A DNA stretch of 64,000 nucleotides from Actinomadura macra NBRC 14102 (GTDB taxonomy: Bacteria; Actinomycetota; Actinomycetes; Streptosporangiales; Streptosporangiaceae). Of the stretch, positions 8,409 to 17,603 are shown in pieces (the first letter of the stretch is position 1; each line of letters starts with the position of its first letter). The position numbers and the translations under genes are program-made. The stretch spans positions 1 through 64,000 of the forward strand of contig NZ_BCQT01000010.1 of NCBI RefSeq assembly GCF_001552215.1, written 5' to 3'. Under the pieces are notes generated by a model. It did not search any database, was not told the DNA's origin, and saw only the letters and a program-made list of their open reading frames with translations.

Positions 8409-9014
8409 TCAGGAGGCCAGACCGGACGGCCGGTAGTGGACGAGCGGGAGCACCTCCTGTTCGAGTTGTCGGGGCAGGCGCAGCCCGTAGCGGGTCTCCA
8501 GGCGGTCGCGGGCGCGGATGTAGCGCGCCACCGCTTCTTCGAGGCTGGGCGGGACGGACGGGATGCCCAACGGTTCCAGGATGTGCCGGCTCATGCGCAG
8601 CAGTTCCCCGCGGACGCGGTCCGTCATGCCGCGGCGACGCTTACTGACCAGCCATAAAGTCCAATCCCAGAAGTGAGCATCCATGGCCGCGAGGGTGTCG
8701 GGGCCGGCGCGCCAGGGTGGGTTCGAGCGGCGCGGGACGTCCGGGAAGAGCAGATCGATCTTGGTGGGTCCGGGGAAGATCAGCAGGTAGCTCGCGACGT
8801 CGCCGAGCGGGTCCCACTGGGCGGCCAGCGGGTTCCGGGGGCGGGCGAGTTCTGGCAGGTCAGAGGCTATGTGGCCGAAGTCTTCGACAAAGACGTGGAA
8901 GTCCCAGTCCGAGAGTTCCGTGGCGGTTCCGCGTGCCCGAGAGCCGGCGAGCTCGACCTGGCGCACCGTGGGGTGCGCCAGGACCGAGCCAGCGATGTAG
9001 TCCGCAATGCCCAT
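8409..9014 (-). CDS. Nucleotidyltransferase-fold protein
   Basis: A 201-residue protein with the polymerase-beta-like nucleotidyltransferase signature: LAGSRARGTATELSDWDFHVF, giving the GS...DxD-like metal-binding pair near residues 24-40, with a further Asp in TKIDLLFPD. The C-terminal half is helical. Members include aminoglycoside adenylyltransferases and MNT/HEPN antitoxins; no HEPN gene is adjacent, so substrate is undetermined. It sits alone between csp and the moaD-like gene on the same strand. Confidence 0.75.
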   Translation of the reverse strand: MGIADYIAGSVLAHPTVRQVELAGSRARGTATELSDWDFHVFVEDFGHIASDLPELARPRNPLAAQWDPLGDVASYLLIFPGPTKIDLLFPDVPRRSNPPWRAGPDTLAAMDAHFWDWTLWLVSKRRRGMTDRVRGELLRMSRHILEPLGIPSVPPSLEEAVARYIRARDRLETRYGLRLPRQLEQEVLPLVHYRPSGLAS

Positions 9015-9048
9015 GAAGAGGCTTTACCCGAAAAAGCCCCGGTGGGCG

Positions 9049-9327
9049 TCAGCCGCCCGCGACCGCGGGGATGATCGAGACCTGGGCGCCTTCGGGGGTC
9101 GCGGTGTCCAGTCCGTCGACGAAGCGGACGTCCTCGTCCCCGACGTAGACGTTGACGAACCGGCGGATCTTGCCGGCGTCGTCGAGGATGCGGGCGGAGA
9201 TGCCCGTGTAGCTGGTCTCCAGGTCGGCGACGACCGCGCGGAGGGTGGCGCCCTCCGCCTTCACCTCCGCCTCGCCGCCGGTGTAGGTCCGCAGGATGGT
9301 CGGGATGCGGACGGACACGCTGCTCAT
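9049..9327 (-). CDS. MoaD/ThiS-like sulfur-carrier protein
   Basis: A 92-residue ubiquitin-fold protein ending in AVAGG. The C-terminal Gly-Gly is the residue pair that is adenylated and thiocarboxylated in MoaD, ThiS and CysO. It lies 18 bases after the threonine synthase gene with its own AAGGAG site, an arrangement common in actinobacteria. Whether it serves molybdopterin, cysteine (CysO-type) or another pathway cannot be told here, as no moaE, cysM or MoeB-like gene is nearby. Confidence 0.85.
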   Translation of the reverse strand: MSSVSVRIPTILRTYTGGEAEVKAEGATLRAVVADLETSYTGISARILDDAGKIRRFVNVYVGDEDVRFVDGLDTATPEGAQVSIIPAVAGG

Positions 9328-9345
9328 ATGGTTACTCCTTCGTTG

Positions 9346-10590
9346 TCAGGCGAGGCCGGCGGCGCGGAACGCCTCCAGGGACGGGGCGATGTTCGCGGAC
9401 GGGGCGACGACGGGCGCGACGGCGTCCAGGGTCTTCAGCCCGTCCCCGGAGTTGATGATCACGGTCTCGGCGGACGGGTCGAGCGCGCCGCCGGCGACCA
9501 GCTTGCGCAGGGTCGCGACGGTGACGCCGCCGGCGGTCTCGCCGAAGATGCCCTCGGTGCGGGCGAGCAGCCGGATGCCCTCGACGACCTGCTCGTCGCT
9601 CACGTCCTCGACCGTGCCGCCGGTGCGGCGCGCCACGTCCAGGACGTAGGGGCCGTCTGCGGGATTGCCGATGGCGAGGGACTTGGCGATCGTGTCGGGC
9701 TTCACCGGGCGGACGACGTCGTGCCCGGCCTTGAACGCCGCGGCCACCGGGTCGCAGCCGGTGGCCTGCGCGCCGAACACGCGGTAGGGCTTGTCCTCGA
9801 CCAGGCCCAGCTTGATCAGCTCGGTGAAGGCTTTGTCGATCTTGGTGAGCTGGGAGCCGGACGCGACCGGGACGACGATCTGGTCGGGCAGCCGCCAGCC
9901 GAGCTGCTCGGCGATCTCGTAGCCGAGCGTCTTGGAGCCCTCGGCGTAGTAGGGCCGGACGTTGACGTTGACGAACGCCCAGTCCTCCTGCTCGCCCGCG
10001 ATCTCGGAGGCGAGCCGGTTGACGTCGTCGTAGTTGCCGTCCACCGTGACGAACGTGCCGCCGTAGACCGCCGTCGTGATGATCTTCTGGGACTCCAGGT
10101 CGGACGGGACGAACACGGCGCTGCGGATCCCGGCGCGCGCCGCGGCGGCGGCGACCGCGTTGGCCAGGTTGCCGGTGGACGGGCAGGCCAGCACCTTGAA
10201 GCCCAGTTCGCGGGCGGCGGCGAGCGCCACCGCGACGACGCGGTCCTTGAAGGAGTGGGTCGGGTTGCCGCTGTCGTCCTTCACCCAGAGGCTCTGGAGA
10301 CCGAGGTTCTCGGCGAGGTTGTCGGCGCGGACGAGCCGGGTCAGACCGGGCTCGGTGTTCGGGGTGTCCGCGATGTTGGACGGGACGGGCAGCAGCCCGC
10401 GGTACCGCCAGATGTTGCGGGGTCCGGACTCGATGTCCGCGCGGGTGATCCCGCCGAAGTCGTAGGCGATCTCCAGCGGGCCGAAACACTCCTCGCACGC
10501 GTAGTGCGGGCCGAGTTCGCGGGATGTACCGCATTCGCGGCAGACGAGAGCGGTAGCTGGTCCGAGATTGACGGCAGGCGTGAGTGCCAT
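9346..10590 (-). CDS. thrC: Threonine synthase
   Basis: A 414-residue PLP enzyme converting O-phosphohomoserine to threonine. An N-terminal zinc-ribbon-like element (CRECGTSRELGPHYACEEC) is followed by the fold-type II core: the PLP lysine in PTHSFKDRVV, the phosphate loop STGNLANAVAAAA and SGSQLTK, and FGETAGGVT near the C-terminus. The length matches the bacterial class. ATG 10590 is chosen because MALTPAVN begins the conserved part and GGGGAGAGG lies 11 bases upstream. A structured leader with mutually exclusive helices precedes it. Confidence 0.95.
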   Translation of the reverse strand: MALTPAVNLGPATALVCRECGTSRELGPHYACEECFGPLEIAYDFGGITRADIESGPRNIWRYRGLLPVPSNIADTPNTEPGLTRLVRADNLAENLGLQSLWVKDDSGNPTHSFKDRVVAVALAAARELGFKVLACPSTGNLANAVAAAAARAGIRSAVFVPSDLESQKIITTAVYGGTFVTVDGNYDDVNRLASEIAGEQEDWAFVNVNVRPYYAEGSKTLGYEIAEQLGWRLPDQIVVPVASGSQLTKIDKAFTELIKLGLVEDKPYRVFGAQATGCDPVAAAFKAGHDVVRPVKPDTIAKSLAIGNPADGPYVLDVARRTGGTVEDVSDEQVVEGIRLLARTEGIFGETAGGVTVATLRKLVAGGALDPSAETVIINSGDGLKTLDAVAPVVAPSANIAPSLEAFRAAGLA

Positions 10591-10680
10591 GTGGGCGAGG
10601 CCTCTCCCCATCTTCCCTGCGCCACCTTGGTCGCAGGCCGGAGTTGGCACCATCTCCCGGCCGGCCTCGCAGGATCGCGA
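10591..10680 (-). promoter_or_regulatory. Structured thrC leader with alternative helices
   Basis: In the minus-strand RNA, helix P1 pairs 10668-10673 with 10616-10621 (CCTGCG/CGCAGG) and P2 pairs 10661-10667 with 10635-10641 (AGGCCGG/CCGGCCT). The strand at 10663-10670 (GCGAGGCC) can instead pair with GGCCTCGC at 10595-10602, just 4 bases before the ATG. The two folds exclude each other, and the second would mask the translation start. This looks like a translational attenuator or riboswitch. I cannot assign a known class. Confidence 0.45.
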
Positions 10681-10858
10681 GCGCACACTAGCCGGGTGGT
10701 TGCCGGGGCTTCGTAGGGCCGGTCCCTCCACCCCTCTGGATGAGCGGTATTCAGTTGTTGGCGACGGCAGTGCCTTCGCTGTGAGCGCTATCAGCTCGTA
10801 TGCGAACTTTACATGATTCGACCTGGTGCCAGACAGGTGGGTGCCGCCGATCCAGACG

Positions 10859-11869
10859 TTACCCGGGTGAGTCCTTGATCACGCCGACCCCTCCGTCCCC
10901 GCACATCTCGGCGGCCACTTCCTGTGGCGCGTCAGCCGGGGTCGAGTCCCGGGCAGGCCGCTGGGTGGGGTCGAGGAAGACGTGCCGGACGATCGGGACC
11001 CGTTCGCGGAGCCGCCGGTCGATCGCGCCCGCGACGTCCTCGGCCTCGTCGGCGCTGATCTCGTCCGAGAAGTGGACCTTGGCGGCGACGAGCAGTTCTT
11101 CGGGGCCGAAGTGCATGGTGAGGAGCTCGTCGACGCCTGTGACGCCGGGGGCACCGGCGATCTCGGCGTGGATCTCGCGCTGGGCGGCGGGGTCGGCGGC
11201 CTGGCCGATCAGCAGCCCCATGCTGTCGCGGCCGAGGGCGAAGGCGACGACGACGAGCAGCAGCCCGATGAGGACCGAGGCGAGGCCGTCCCAGAACGCG
11301 GACCCGGTGATCTCGCGGAGGGTGAGCCCGGCCGTGGCGATCGCGAGGCCGATCATGGCCGCGGTGTCCTCGAACAGCGCGGCCTTGAAGGTGACGTCGG
11401 GCGTCCGGCGGACGTGGTCGACGAGGTCGCGCCCGTTGTCGCGGGTCTCGCGGCGCGCCTGGGTGAAGGCCCGTACCAGGGACGTGCCCTCCAGCACGGC
11501 GCCGAGGGCGAGAACGGCGTACGCCAGCCACACGTGCGTGCCCTCGCCGCCATGGCCGACGATCGTGAGGATGCCCTCGAAGATCGAGAAGCCGGCGCCC
11601 GCGACGAAGATCCCGAACGCGGCGAGGAGTGACCAGAAGTAGCGTTCGTTGCCGTATCCGAACGGGTGGCGCCGGTCGGGTGGACGGGCGCTGCGCCGTA
11701 GCGAGGCGAAGAGGAAGCCCTGGTTCAGGGTGTCGGCCACGGAGTGCGCGCCTTCGGCGAGCATCGCGCTCGACCCGGCGAGCACCCCGGCGATCAGTTT
11801 CGTGAACGCGAGAATGAGGTTTGCCGCACCGGCGACGAGCACGGTCTTATGAGTCTCGGACCTGCTCAT
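10859..11869 (-). CDS. Cation diffusion facilitator transporter
   Basis: A 336-residue member of the CDF family that exports divalent metal ions (Zn, Fe, Co or Mn) in exchange for protons. It shows the classical HPFGYGNERYFWSL motif after TM2, metal-site residues in SSAMLAEGAHSVADTLNQ of TM2 and in FEDTAAMIG of TM5, six membrane helices in residues about 10-220, and a C-terminal cytoplasmic metallochaperone-like domain. ATG 11869 begins directly at the first helix; the longer upstream frame runs through the divergent otsA promoter. It is transcribed divergently from otsA. Confidence 0.9.
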   Translation of the reverse strand: MSRSETHKTVLVAGAANLILAFTKLIAGVLAGSSAMLAEGAHSVADTLNQGFLFASLRRSARPPDRRHPFGYGNERYFWSLLAAFGIFVAGAGFSIFEGILTIVGHGGEGTHVWLAYAVLALGAVLEGTSLVRAFTQARRETRDNGRDLVDHVRRTPDVTFKAALFEDTAAMIGLAIATAGLTLREITGSAFWDGLASVLIGLLLVVVAFALGRDSMGLLIGQAADPAAQREIHAEIAGAPGVTGVDELLTMHFGPEELLVAAKVHFSDEISADEAEDVAGAIDRRLRERVPIVRHVFLDPTQRPARDSTPADAPQEVAAEMCGDGGVGVIKDSPG

Positions 11870-11990
11870 CCCGACCGGGTACCCGGAGCAGACCACCCTA
11901 ACCGGGCATATCGCGGGCGTCCCTTCTTCCGGCCGCTCTATCCCGCGGGCCACTTTGAAGCCCTTCGGTCCCAGCTGAGACCCTGCCGGT

Positions 11991-13448
11991 ATGAGCCAAG
12001 TGCTGGTGGCATCGAACCGAGGCCCGGTGTCGTTCTCCCTGTCGGAGAACGGTGCGCTGACCATGCGGCGCGGAGGCGGCGGGCTGGTGTCGGGCCTCGC
12101 CGGCGTCACCGGCGCCGCCCGGCCCGAGGTCCTGTGGGTGTGCGCGGCCCTCGGCGAGGCCGACCGCGCGGCGGTGCGCCAATCCCCGGACGGACGGCTG
12201 GACCAGGCGGGCCATGACACCGGCGGCGCAGCCGTCCGGATGCTGGACATCCCGGTCGCCACATTCCACCGCGCGTACAACGCCGTCGCCAACTCGACGC
12301 TGTGGTTCGTTCACCATCTGCTGTACGACACTCCGCGCAGCCCGCACTTCGATGCACGCGCGCGCCGGGACTGGCAGTCGTATGAGGCGTACAACGCGGC
12401 CTTCGCCGACGCGCTGGCCCGCGACGCCGCGCCGGGCGCGAAGGCGGCGATCCAGGACTACCACCTGTCGCTCGCACCGCGCATGCTCCGCGACCGGCGC
12501 CCCGACCTGAAGATCGTGCACTTCTCGCACACGCCGTGGGCGCCGCCGGAGTACTACCGCCTTCTCCCGGACGACATCGGCGAGCAGATCCTGAACGGCA
12601 TCCTCGGCGCCGACCACGCCGGGTTCCTCACCGAACGGTGGGCGGCGGCGTTCCTCGACTGCTGCGAGCAACTCCTGCCGGGCGCTCGCGTCGACCGGAC
12701 GGCCAGGACCGTCACGCGTTCCGGGCACGTGACGCGAGTCGGCGTCCATGGCCTCGGCGTGGACGCGCAGGCGCTGCGCCAGCGCGCCGCCAAGCAGGAC
12801 GTCACGGAGCGGGCGCGCGCGCTGCGTGAACAGGTGGGCGACCGTCAGCTCATCGTGCGCATCGACCGGACGGAGCTGTCGAAGAACATCGTCCGGGGAC
12901 TGGCCGCGTACAGGGAACTGCTCACCAACCATCCCGAGTGGCGCGGACGCGTCGTGCACCTGGCATTCGCCTACCCGTCCCGCTACGACCTGCCGGAGTA
13001 CCGCGAGTACACGGCGGCGGTGCAGCGGACAGCCAAGCAGATCACCGACGAGTTCGGGACCCCGTCCTGGGACCCGCTGATCCTTCAGGTCAACGACGAC
13101 TATCCGCGTTCCCTCGCCGCCTACGGCCTCGCCGACGTGCTCTTGGTCAACCCGATCCGGGACGGCATGAACCTCGTCGCCAAGGAGGGCCCCGTCCTGG
13201 CGGAGCGCGGCTGCGCGCTGGTGCTGTCCCGCGAGGCGGGAGCGGCGGCCGAACTCTCCGAGGACGCCCTCATGGTCAACCCCTACGACGTGTCGCAGAC
13301 GTCCGAGACGCTGCACCGAGCCCTGCTGATGCCCCGCGCCCAGCGCGCCGAGCGGTGCGCGCGCCTGGCCGCCGCCGCGACCGCCCTCCCCCCGCAACGC
13401 TGGTTCGCCGACCAGCTGAGCGCCCTCGACCGACCCCCGCTCGACTGA
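11991..13448 (+). CDS. otsA: Alpha,alpha-trehalose-phosphate synthase (GT20)
   Basis: A 485-residue glycosyltransferase that makes trehalose-6-phosphate from UDP- or GDP-glucose and glucose-6-phosphate. Family motifs are present in order: NRGPVSF at the N-terminus, the glycine loop GGGGLVSGL, QDYHLSLAP, HTPWAPPEYYR, RTELSKNIVRGL (nucleotide-sugar binding), and NPIRDGMNLVAKEG near residue 380. The partner phosphatase otsB lies about 6 kb away on the other strand, so the pathway is complete but not in one operon. Trehalose protects against osmotic and desiccation stress. Confidence 0.93.
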   Translation: MSQVLVASNRGPVSFSLSENGALTMRRGGGGLVSGLAGVTGAARPEVLWVCAALGEADRAAVRQSPDGRLDQAGHDTGGAAVRMLDIPVATFHRAYNAVANSTLWFVHHLLYDTPRSPHFDARARRDWQSYEAYNAAFADALARDAAPGAKAAIQDYHLSLAPRMLRDRRPDLKIVHFSHTPWAPPEYYRLLPDDIGEQILNGILGADHAGFLTERWAAAFLDCCEQLLPGARVDRTARTVTRSGHVTRVGVHGLGVDAQALRQRAAKQDVTERARALREQVGDRQLIVRIDRTELSKNIVRGLAAYRELLTNHPEWRGRVVHLAFAYPSRYDLPEYREYTAAVQRTAKQITDEFGTPSWDPLILQVNDDYPRSLAAYGLADVLLVNPIRDGMNLVAKEGPVLAERGCALVLSREAGAAAELSEDALMVNPYDVSQTSETLHRALLMPRAQRAERCARLAAAATALPPQRWFADQLSALDRPPLD

Positions 13449-13508
13449 CTCGCGCTCGTTGGGTGCCGCCCGGTTACGGCGTGCTCCCCGCCCGTCCCGG
13501 CGCGTCCT

Positions 13509-14546
13509 TCAGGGGGCGGAGGGTTCCGGGACGGCCGGTTCCATGATCAGGAGGGATTCGACCGGGCCGGGTTCATGGTGGCGTTGCCAGCGTTCGCGCA
13601 GGTCGGCCTTGCGCTGGGCCATGCGGCGGTGGGTGCTCGTCTTGCCGAACCGTGCGAGCTGCGCCGCGGACGGACGGGGCAGTCCGCTGGGCTCGTAGCC
13701 GTACTCGGCCAGGCGCTCACCGAACGCGGCTTCGGCGAGGCTGATCTCCCACGGGTCGAGGCGCTGCGCCCACATTCCGATGCGGCTGGACGTGATGAGG
13801 TCGCCCGTCCCCCGGGCGTGCTCCCTTCGCTGCGCCGGGATGGTCGGTTCGACGAGACCTTGCGGCCGGGTCATCGCCGGGTCGAACTCCTCACCGAGGA
13901 ATCCGCAGAGCCGGATCAGCTCATCGGCCGGATCGGCGACGAGCCGCTCGTACTGGAGCTCGTAGTAGGCGTCATAGTCGAGCCGCGTGGCGAGCCGTCG
14001 TCCGGTGTCGATCGCCTCGCGCCACGCCGAGATCGCATGGTGGACGTCCTGCCGGTACCAGGGCGCCTCTTCCATGGACGCGACACAGTCGCGACCATCA
14101 CGGACGAGGTGAACGAACTGCGCGTCGGGGAACATCCGTACCAGCGTCCCGACATGCCGGAGGTAGCTCGGCCGCTTGTCCCCCCAGCGCGGCTTGCCGC
14201 ACTGGCGGGCATGGGCCCGGAACACGATGGCGAGCGCCGACCCCAGTGTGGGCGGCCCGGCGACGATCTCCCTGACGATCTCGGCGGCGTCCAGGCCGAG
14301 CGTCCCGAACCGGGTCTCCTTCCGTTCGGTGATCCACTCGGCCAGCGCTCGTCTGTTCTTCCTTACGCGCAGGTCACCGAACTCGCACCTCGCCATGTAG
14401 GCGGGCAGAAGGAACTTCGTCTCGGCGGGCATCGCGATGCGGTGGTGCGCATTCAGCATCAGCCGCAGCACGGTCGTCCCGGATCGGGGACAGCCGAGGA
14501 CGAAGATGGGACGGTCGGGACGGGCACCGAGCTGACCTGGAGGCAT
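13509..14546 (-). CDS. Sulfotransferase family protein
   Basis: A 345-residue protein with the 5'-phosphosulfate-binding loop FVLGCPRSGTTVLRLML near the N-terminus and the 3'-phosphate-binding segment FVHLVRDGRDCVASM near residue 150, the two PAPS signatures of the sulfotransferase superfamily. The acceptor could be carbohydrate, peptide or small molecule; nothing nearby identifies it. Several ATG codons occur at 14597, 14555 and 14546; the last is closest to the conserved core and none has a clear Shine-Dalgarno, so the exact start is uncertain. Confidence 0.82.
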   Translation of the reverse strand: MPPGQLGARPDRPIFVLGCPRSGTTVLRLMLNAHHRIAMPAETKFLLPAYMARCEFGDLRVRKNRRALAEWITERKETRFGTLGLDAAEIVREIVAGPPTLGSALAIVFRAHARQCGKPRWGDKRPSYLRHVGTLVRMFPDAQFVHLVRDGRDCVASMEEAPWYRQDVHHAISAWREAIDTGRRLATRLDYDAYYELQYERLVADPADELIRLCGFLGEEFDPAMTRPQGLVEPTIPAQRREHARGTGDLITSSRIGMWAQRLDPWEISLAEAAFGERLAEYGYEPSGLPRPSAAQLARFGKTSTHRRMAQRKADLRERWQRHHEPGPVESLLIMEPAVPEPSAP

Positions 14547-14666
14547 GCACGGCATGGTGGCCGACACGCGCCCGCCGTGGACGGACCCTTGGAGCATGGT
14601 TGCCGACCGATGACCGACCTCTGACCGCCCGCCCGCTCATGATCTACCCCGACCGGTCGGCGGGGT

Positions 14667-14720
14667 CATGTGGGGGCAGGCGTGGGGGTCAGGCATGGGG
14701 GGTCACGTGTGGGGGTCAGG
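14667..14720. repeat. Four tandem G-rich 13-14-base units
   Basis: Four imperfect units of the type CATGTGGGGGCAGG / CGTGGGGGTCAGG sit end to end just past the stop codon of the sigma-factor gene. The run of G-tracts on the plus strand could form a quadruplex and may affect transcription termination of the minus-strand gene. Its function is not known. Confidence 0.6.
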
Positions 14721-15267
14721 TGTAGGAGTCTCCCAGGGTCTGGCGGACCTGCTTGCGCGCCTCGTGGATGCGGGACTTCACCGTGCCGAGCGGGAGCTTG
14801 AGCTGCTCGGCGATCTCGGCGTACTCCAGTTGCGAGACGTCACGCAGGACGAGGGCCTGGATGAGGTCCGGCTTGCGGGCCTCCAGGTCCTCCATGGCGT
14901 CCAGGATGTCGACGCGCGAACCGGCGATCACGCTGGTACGGCGCGGGTCGGGACGCTGCTGTGGCAGCTCGCCGGCCTGCTCGACGGAGCGGCGCTTCAG
15001 CGAACGGTAGGTCGAACGCGCGGAGTTGGCGACGACGACGTGCAGCCATGTACTGAACCGCGACCGCCCTTCGAAGCGGTGGATGTTCCGCGCGACCTGA
15101 AGCAACGCGTCCTGGCACGCCTCCTCGGCGTCCTGCCGGCAGGGCAGGAACCGGGAGCTGTGCCGCAACACGTCCGGTTCGATCTTGCGGAGGAGCTCGT
15201 TGAGGGCGGACTGATCGCCCTGGGCGGCCTTGACGGCCAGCTCCTCGGTCCTTTCATCGAATGCCAT
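14716..15267 (-). CDS. ECF-type RNA polymerase sigma factor
   Basis: A 183-residue sigma-70 family protein with region 2 (FLPCRQDAEEACQDALLQVARNIHRFEGRSRFSTWL) and region 4 (LRDVSQLEYAEIAEQLKLPLGTVKSRIHEARKQVR) and no regions 1 or 3, which is the ECF layout. It directs polymerase to an alternative promoter set. ATG 15267 is chosen because GAGG lies 6 bases upstream. No anti-sigma gene is adjacent on the same strand; the divergent neighbour is a transmembrane Ser/Thr kinase, which may be functionally linked. Confidence 0.88.
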   Translation of the reverse strand: MAFDERTEELAVKAAQGDQSALNELLRKIEPDVLRHSSRFLPCRQDAEEACQDALLQVARNIHRFEGRSRFSTWLHVVVANSARSTYRSLKRRSVEQAGELPQQRPDPRRTSVIAGSRVDILDAMEDLEARKPDLIQALVLRDVSQLEYAEIAEQLKLPLGTVKSRIHEARKQVRQTLGDSYT

Positions 15268-15323
15268 GCGGCGCCTCAATGCTCGTTCGCACACTCACCC
15301 CGTTTGTTGGGCATGATACGGGA

Positions 15324-17603
15324 GTGTCCTTCCCACCATCAGTCGGCCGTTACCGAATCGATCGCGTCCTGGGTTCCGGGGCGTTCGCGTCTGTGTGGCT
15401 CGGGCACGACGACGCACTTGAGTCGCAGGTCGCCATAAAAGTCCTGTCCGGGAGCCTCATCGACGACCTGGACGTGCGGAATCGCTTCCTGGAGGAGGCC
15501 CGGATCCTGCGCCGCGCCGACTCCGAGCGGCTGGTGCGGGTCCACGACATCGGGGAGTTGCCCGACGGACGCCCCTATTTCGTCATGTCGTACGCCGATC
15601 GGGGGACACTCGCGGATCGCATGCGCGAACGGCCACTTCCGGTCAACGAAGCCCTTGCGCTCGCCGAGGAGACCGCGTACGGCGTCGAGGTGATCAACAC
15701 GCTGGGTGTGATCCACCGCGACCTCAAGCCGTCCAACGTGCTGTTCCAGTCGACGGCCGACGGCGGTGAGAAGCTGCTCATCGCCGACCTCGGGCTCGCC
15801 AAGGCCCTCGCGCACGCGTCCGGGGCGTTCACGCTCCCGGTCGGCACCCCCGGTTACATGTCGCCGGAGCAGGCACGGTTCGGCGGCGGCCTCGACGTCC
15901 GCGCGGACGTGTACGGGCTGGGTGCGCTGACGTACCACATGCTCACCGGGCGGGCCCCCGGCCCGGCGCCGGTGAAGTCCCCGCCGAGCGAGCTGCGCGA
16001 GGGGCTGCCGCCCGCGTCCGATCAGGTCATCCTGCGGGCGCTGGAGGTCGAGCGGGAGAAGCGGTGGCCGACCGCGGAGGCGTTCGCGGAGGCCCTGTCC
16101 ACGCTGCGGCCGACGTCGATGCCCGGGGCCGTCCCGCCTTCGTACGGGCCTCCGGCGCAGCCGTCCACGCAAGCGCGAGGGCAGGGGCAAGGGCAAGGGC
16201 AGGGTCCCGTCATCGAGCCGGACGCGACCATCCAGGACTACTACCGGGACGGTTCGGCGGCGCAGGCGCAGGGAGCCGCTCCCCTACCGTCCGGCCCGGG
16301 TCAGCCGCCGGTTCCGGGGCGGGCCGCCGTTGCCGGGCAAGGCCCGCCGCCCCCAGGCCGGGCGCCGTCGACGCGCTTCGACGCACCGTCCACCGAAGAC
16401 GACGTGCACACGTCGGAGATGCGCGTGCCCCCGAAGCCGCCCGCAGGCGGTGAGCCCGCGACGGTCGTGGACCAGCCGAGCGGCCGCGCCACCCCGTTCG
16501 GCGGGCCGGTGGGGCAGCCGACCGACCCCGACGACGACCGCACCGTGTCGCTCCAACAGCAGCCCTACCCCGGCCAGCCGGGCCCCCAGGGCGGCGGGGC
16601 CGCGAACGGCGAAGACAAGACGACCGCGTTCCCGGTCCCGCACGGGGGCGGCCCTCCGCAGAACGCACCCATCCCACCTGGGCCAGCAGGTCCGGGCGGT
16701 CCGGGCGGTCCGGGCGGTCCCGGTCAAGGACCTGGCCCAGGCCCAGGCCCAGGCCCAGGCCCGGGGCAAGGCCCAGGCCCCGGTCAGGGCGGTCAGTTCC
16801 CTCCGCCGCCGACCGGCTTCCAGCCGCCGCCTCCCGGTCACGGGCAACAGCAGGGTGCCGGCGCCAAGCGCGGGCTGCTCGGCAAGCTCAAGGGCATCGG
16901 CGGAGGGAAGTCCGGTAGCCCGGGTGGCCCCGGCGGTCCCGGGCCCCAGGGCGGCGGGCAGGGTGGTGGGCAGGCCGGCGGCCCGCCCAAGAAGTTCGTC
17001 ACGCCGCTGATCATCACGGCGGTCGTGCTGACGCTCGCCCTGGTCGGTGGGCTGGCCCTCGGGACGCTGTTCTCCGGCGACGACAAGGGCAAGGGCGGCG
17101 GCGGGAAGAAGGCGTCCGCCATCCCGAAGGACTTCGTCCAGATCACCGACGCCTCCGGCAAGATCAAGGCGGCGGCACCGAAGGCGTGGCCGAAGCAGCC
17201 GGAGGCGACGTGGACACCGTCCACCGTCCGGCTGAACGACACGCAGCCACGACCGGTGCTGCGCGCGACGCCGAACATGGCCGCGTTCCTCGGTGACGGG
17301 GCGGGCCCCGGCGTCTTCATCGGCGTGACCACCGACGTCCAGGACGGGAAGCTGCCGCCGCCGAGCGCCGCGGTCCACTCGCAGTGCACCAAGGCGGCGC
17401 CGGAGAACTACACCTCGCCCGACAAGGCGCTCAGCGGGACGATCACGCGGTTCACCGCCTGCAAGTCCGGGACGCCGTCGGTCACCGAGGTCGGCCTGAG
17501 AGACAAGTCAGGAAAGTTCGGTCTGTGGATTCGGGTCAAGGAGACCGACGGCCGCAACGCGACCAAGGACATCCTCGACCACCTGACGGTCGCCGGGCCC
17601 TGA
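15324..17603 (+). CDS. Transmembrane Ser/Thr protein kinase
   Basis: A 759-residue PASTA-less Hanks-type kinase. Residues about 8-265 form the kinase domain: glycine loop VLGSGAFASVW, VAIK lysine, HRDLKPSN catalytic loop, ADLGLAKAL in place of DFG, and GTPGYMSPEQ. A long Pro/Gly/Gln-rich linker follows, then one membrane helix (VTPLIITAVVLTLALVGGLA) near residue 570 and a roughly 170-residue extracytoplasmic domain with a Cys pair (HSQCTK, FTACKS). GTG 15324 is preferred since it directly precedes the kinase fold; TGATAC at 15314-15319 suggests a leaderless transcript. The external domain presumably senses an envelope signal. Confidence 0.92.
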   Translation: MSFPPSVGRYRIDRVLGSGAFASVWLGHDDALESQVAIKVLSGSLIDDLDVRNRFLEEARILRRADSERLVRVHDIGELPDGRPYFVMSYADRGTLADRMRERPLPVNEALALAEETAYGVEVINTLGVIHRDLKPSNVLFQSTADGGEKLLIADLGLAKALAHASGAFTLPVGTPGYMSPEQARFGGGLDVRADVYGLGALTYHMLTGRAPGPAPVKSPPSELREGLPPASDQVILRALEVEREKRWPTAEAFAEALSTLRPTSMPGAVPPSYGPPAQPSTQARGQGQGQGQGPVIEPDATIQDYYRDGSAAQAQGAAPLPSGPGQPPVPGRAAVAGQGPPPPGRAPSTRFDAPSTEDDVHTSEMRVPPKPPAGGEPATVVDQPSGRATPFGGPVGQPTDPDDDRTVSLQQQPYPGQPGPQGGGAANGEDKTTAFPVPHGGGPPQNAPIPPGPAGPGGPGGPGGPGQGPGPGPGPGPGPGQGPGPGQGGQFPPPPTGFQPPPPGHGQQQGAGAKRGLLGKLKGIGGGKSGSPGGPGGPGPQGGGQGGGQAGGPPKKFVTPLIITAVVLTLALVGGLALGTLFSGDDKGKGGGGKKASAIPKDFVQITDASGKIKAAAPKAWPKQPEATWTPSTVRLNDTQPRPVLRATPNMAAFLGDGAGPGVFIGVTTDVQDGKLPPPSAAVHSQCTKAAPENYTSPDKALSGTITRFTACKSGTPSVTEVGLRDKSGKFGLWIRVKETDGRNATKDILDHLTVAGP
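16687..16790 (+). repeat. Pro-Gly coding microrepeats in the kinase linker
   Basis: Tandem GGTCCGGGC units followed by five GGCCCA hexamers encode PGGPGGPGG and GPGPGPGPG. Such arrays are prone to length change by slippage and give a flexible juxtamembrane linker between kinase domain and membrane helix. Confidence 0.8.

Noticed and set aside
10591..10690. Calling the thrC leader a SAM or cobalamin riboswitch
   Set aside because: Core motifs of those classes as I know them are not present; only the alternative helices are supported.
9007..10716. A 569-codon plus-strand frame opposite thrC
   Set aside because: Antisense shadow; repetitive composition, no start signal, while the minus strand encodes a complete threonine synthase.
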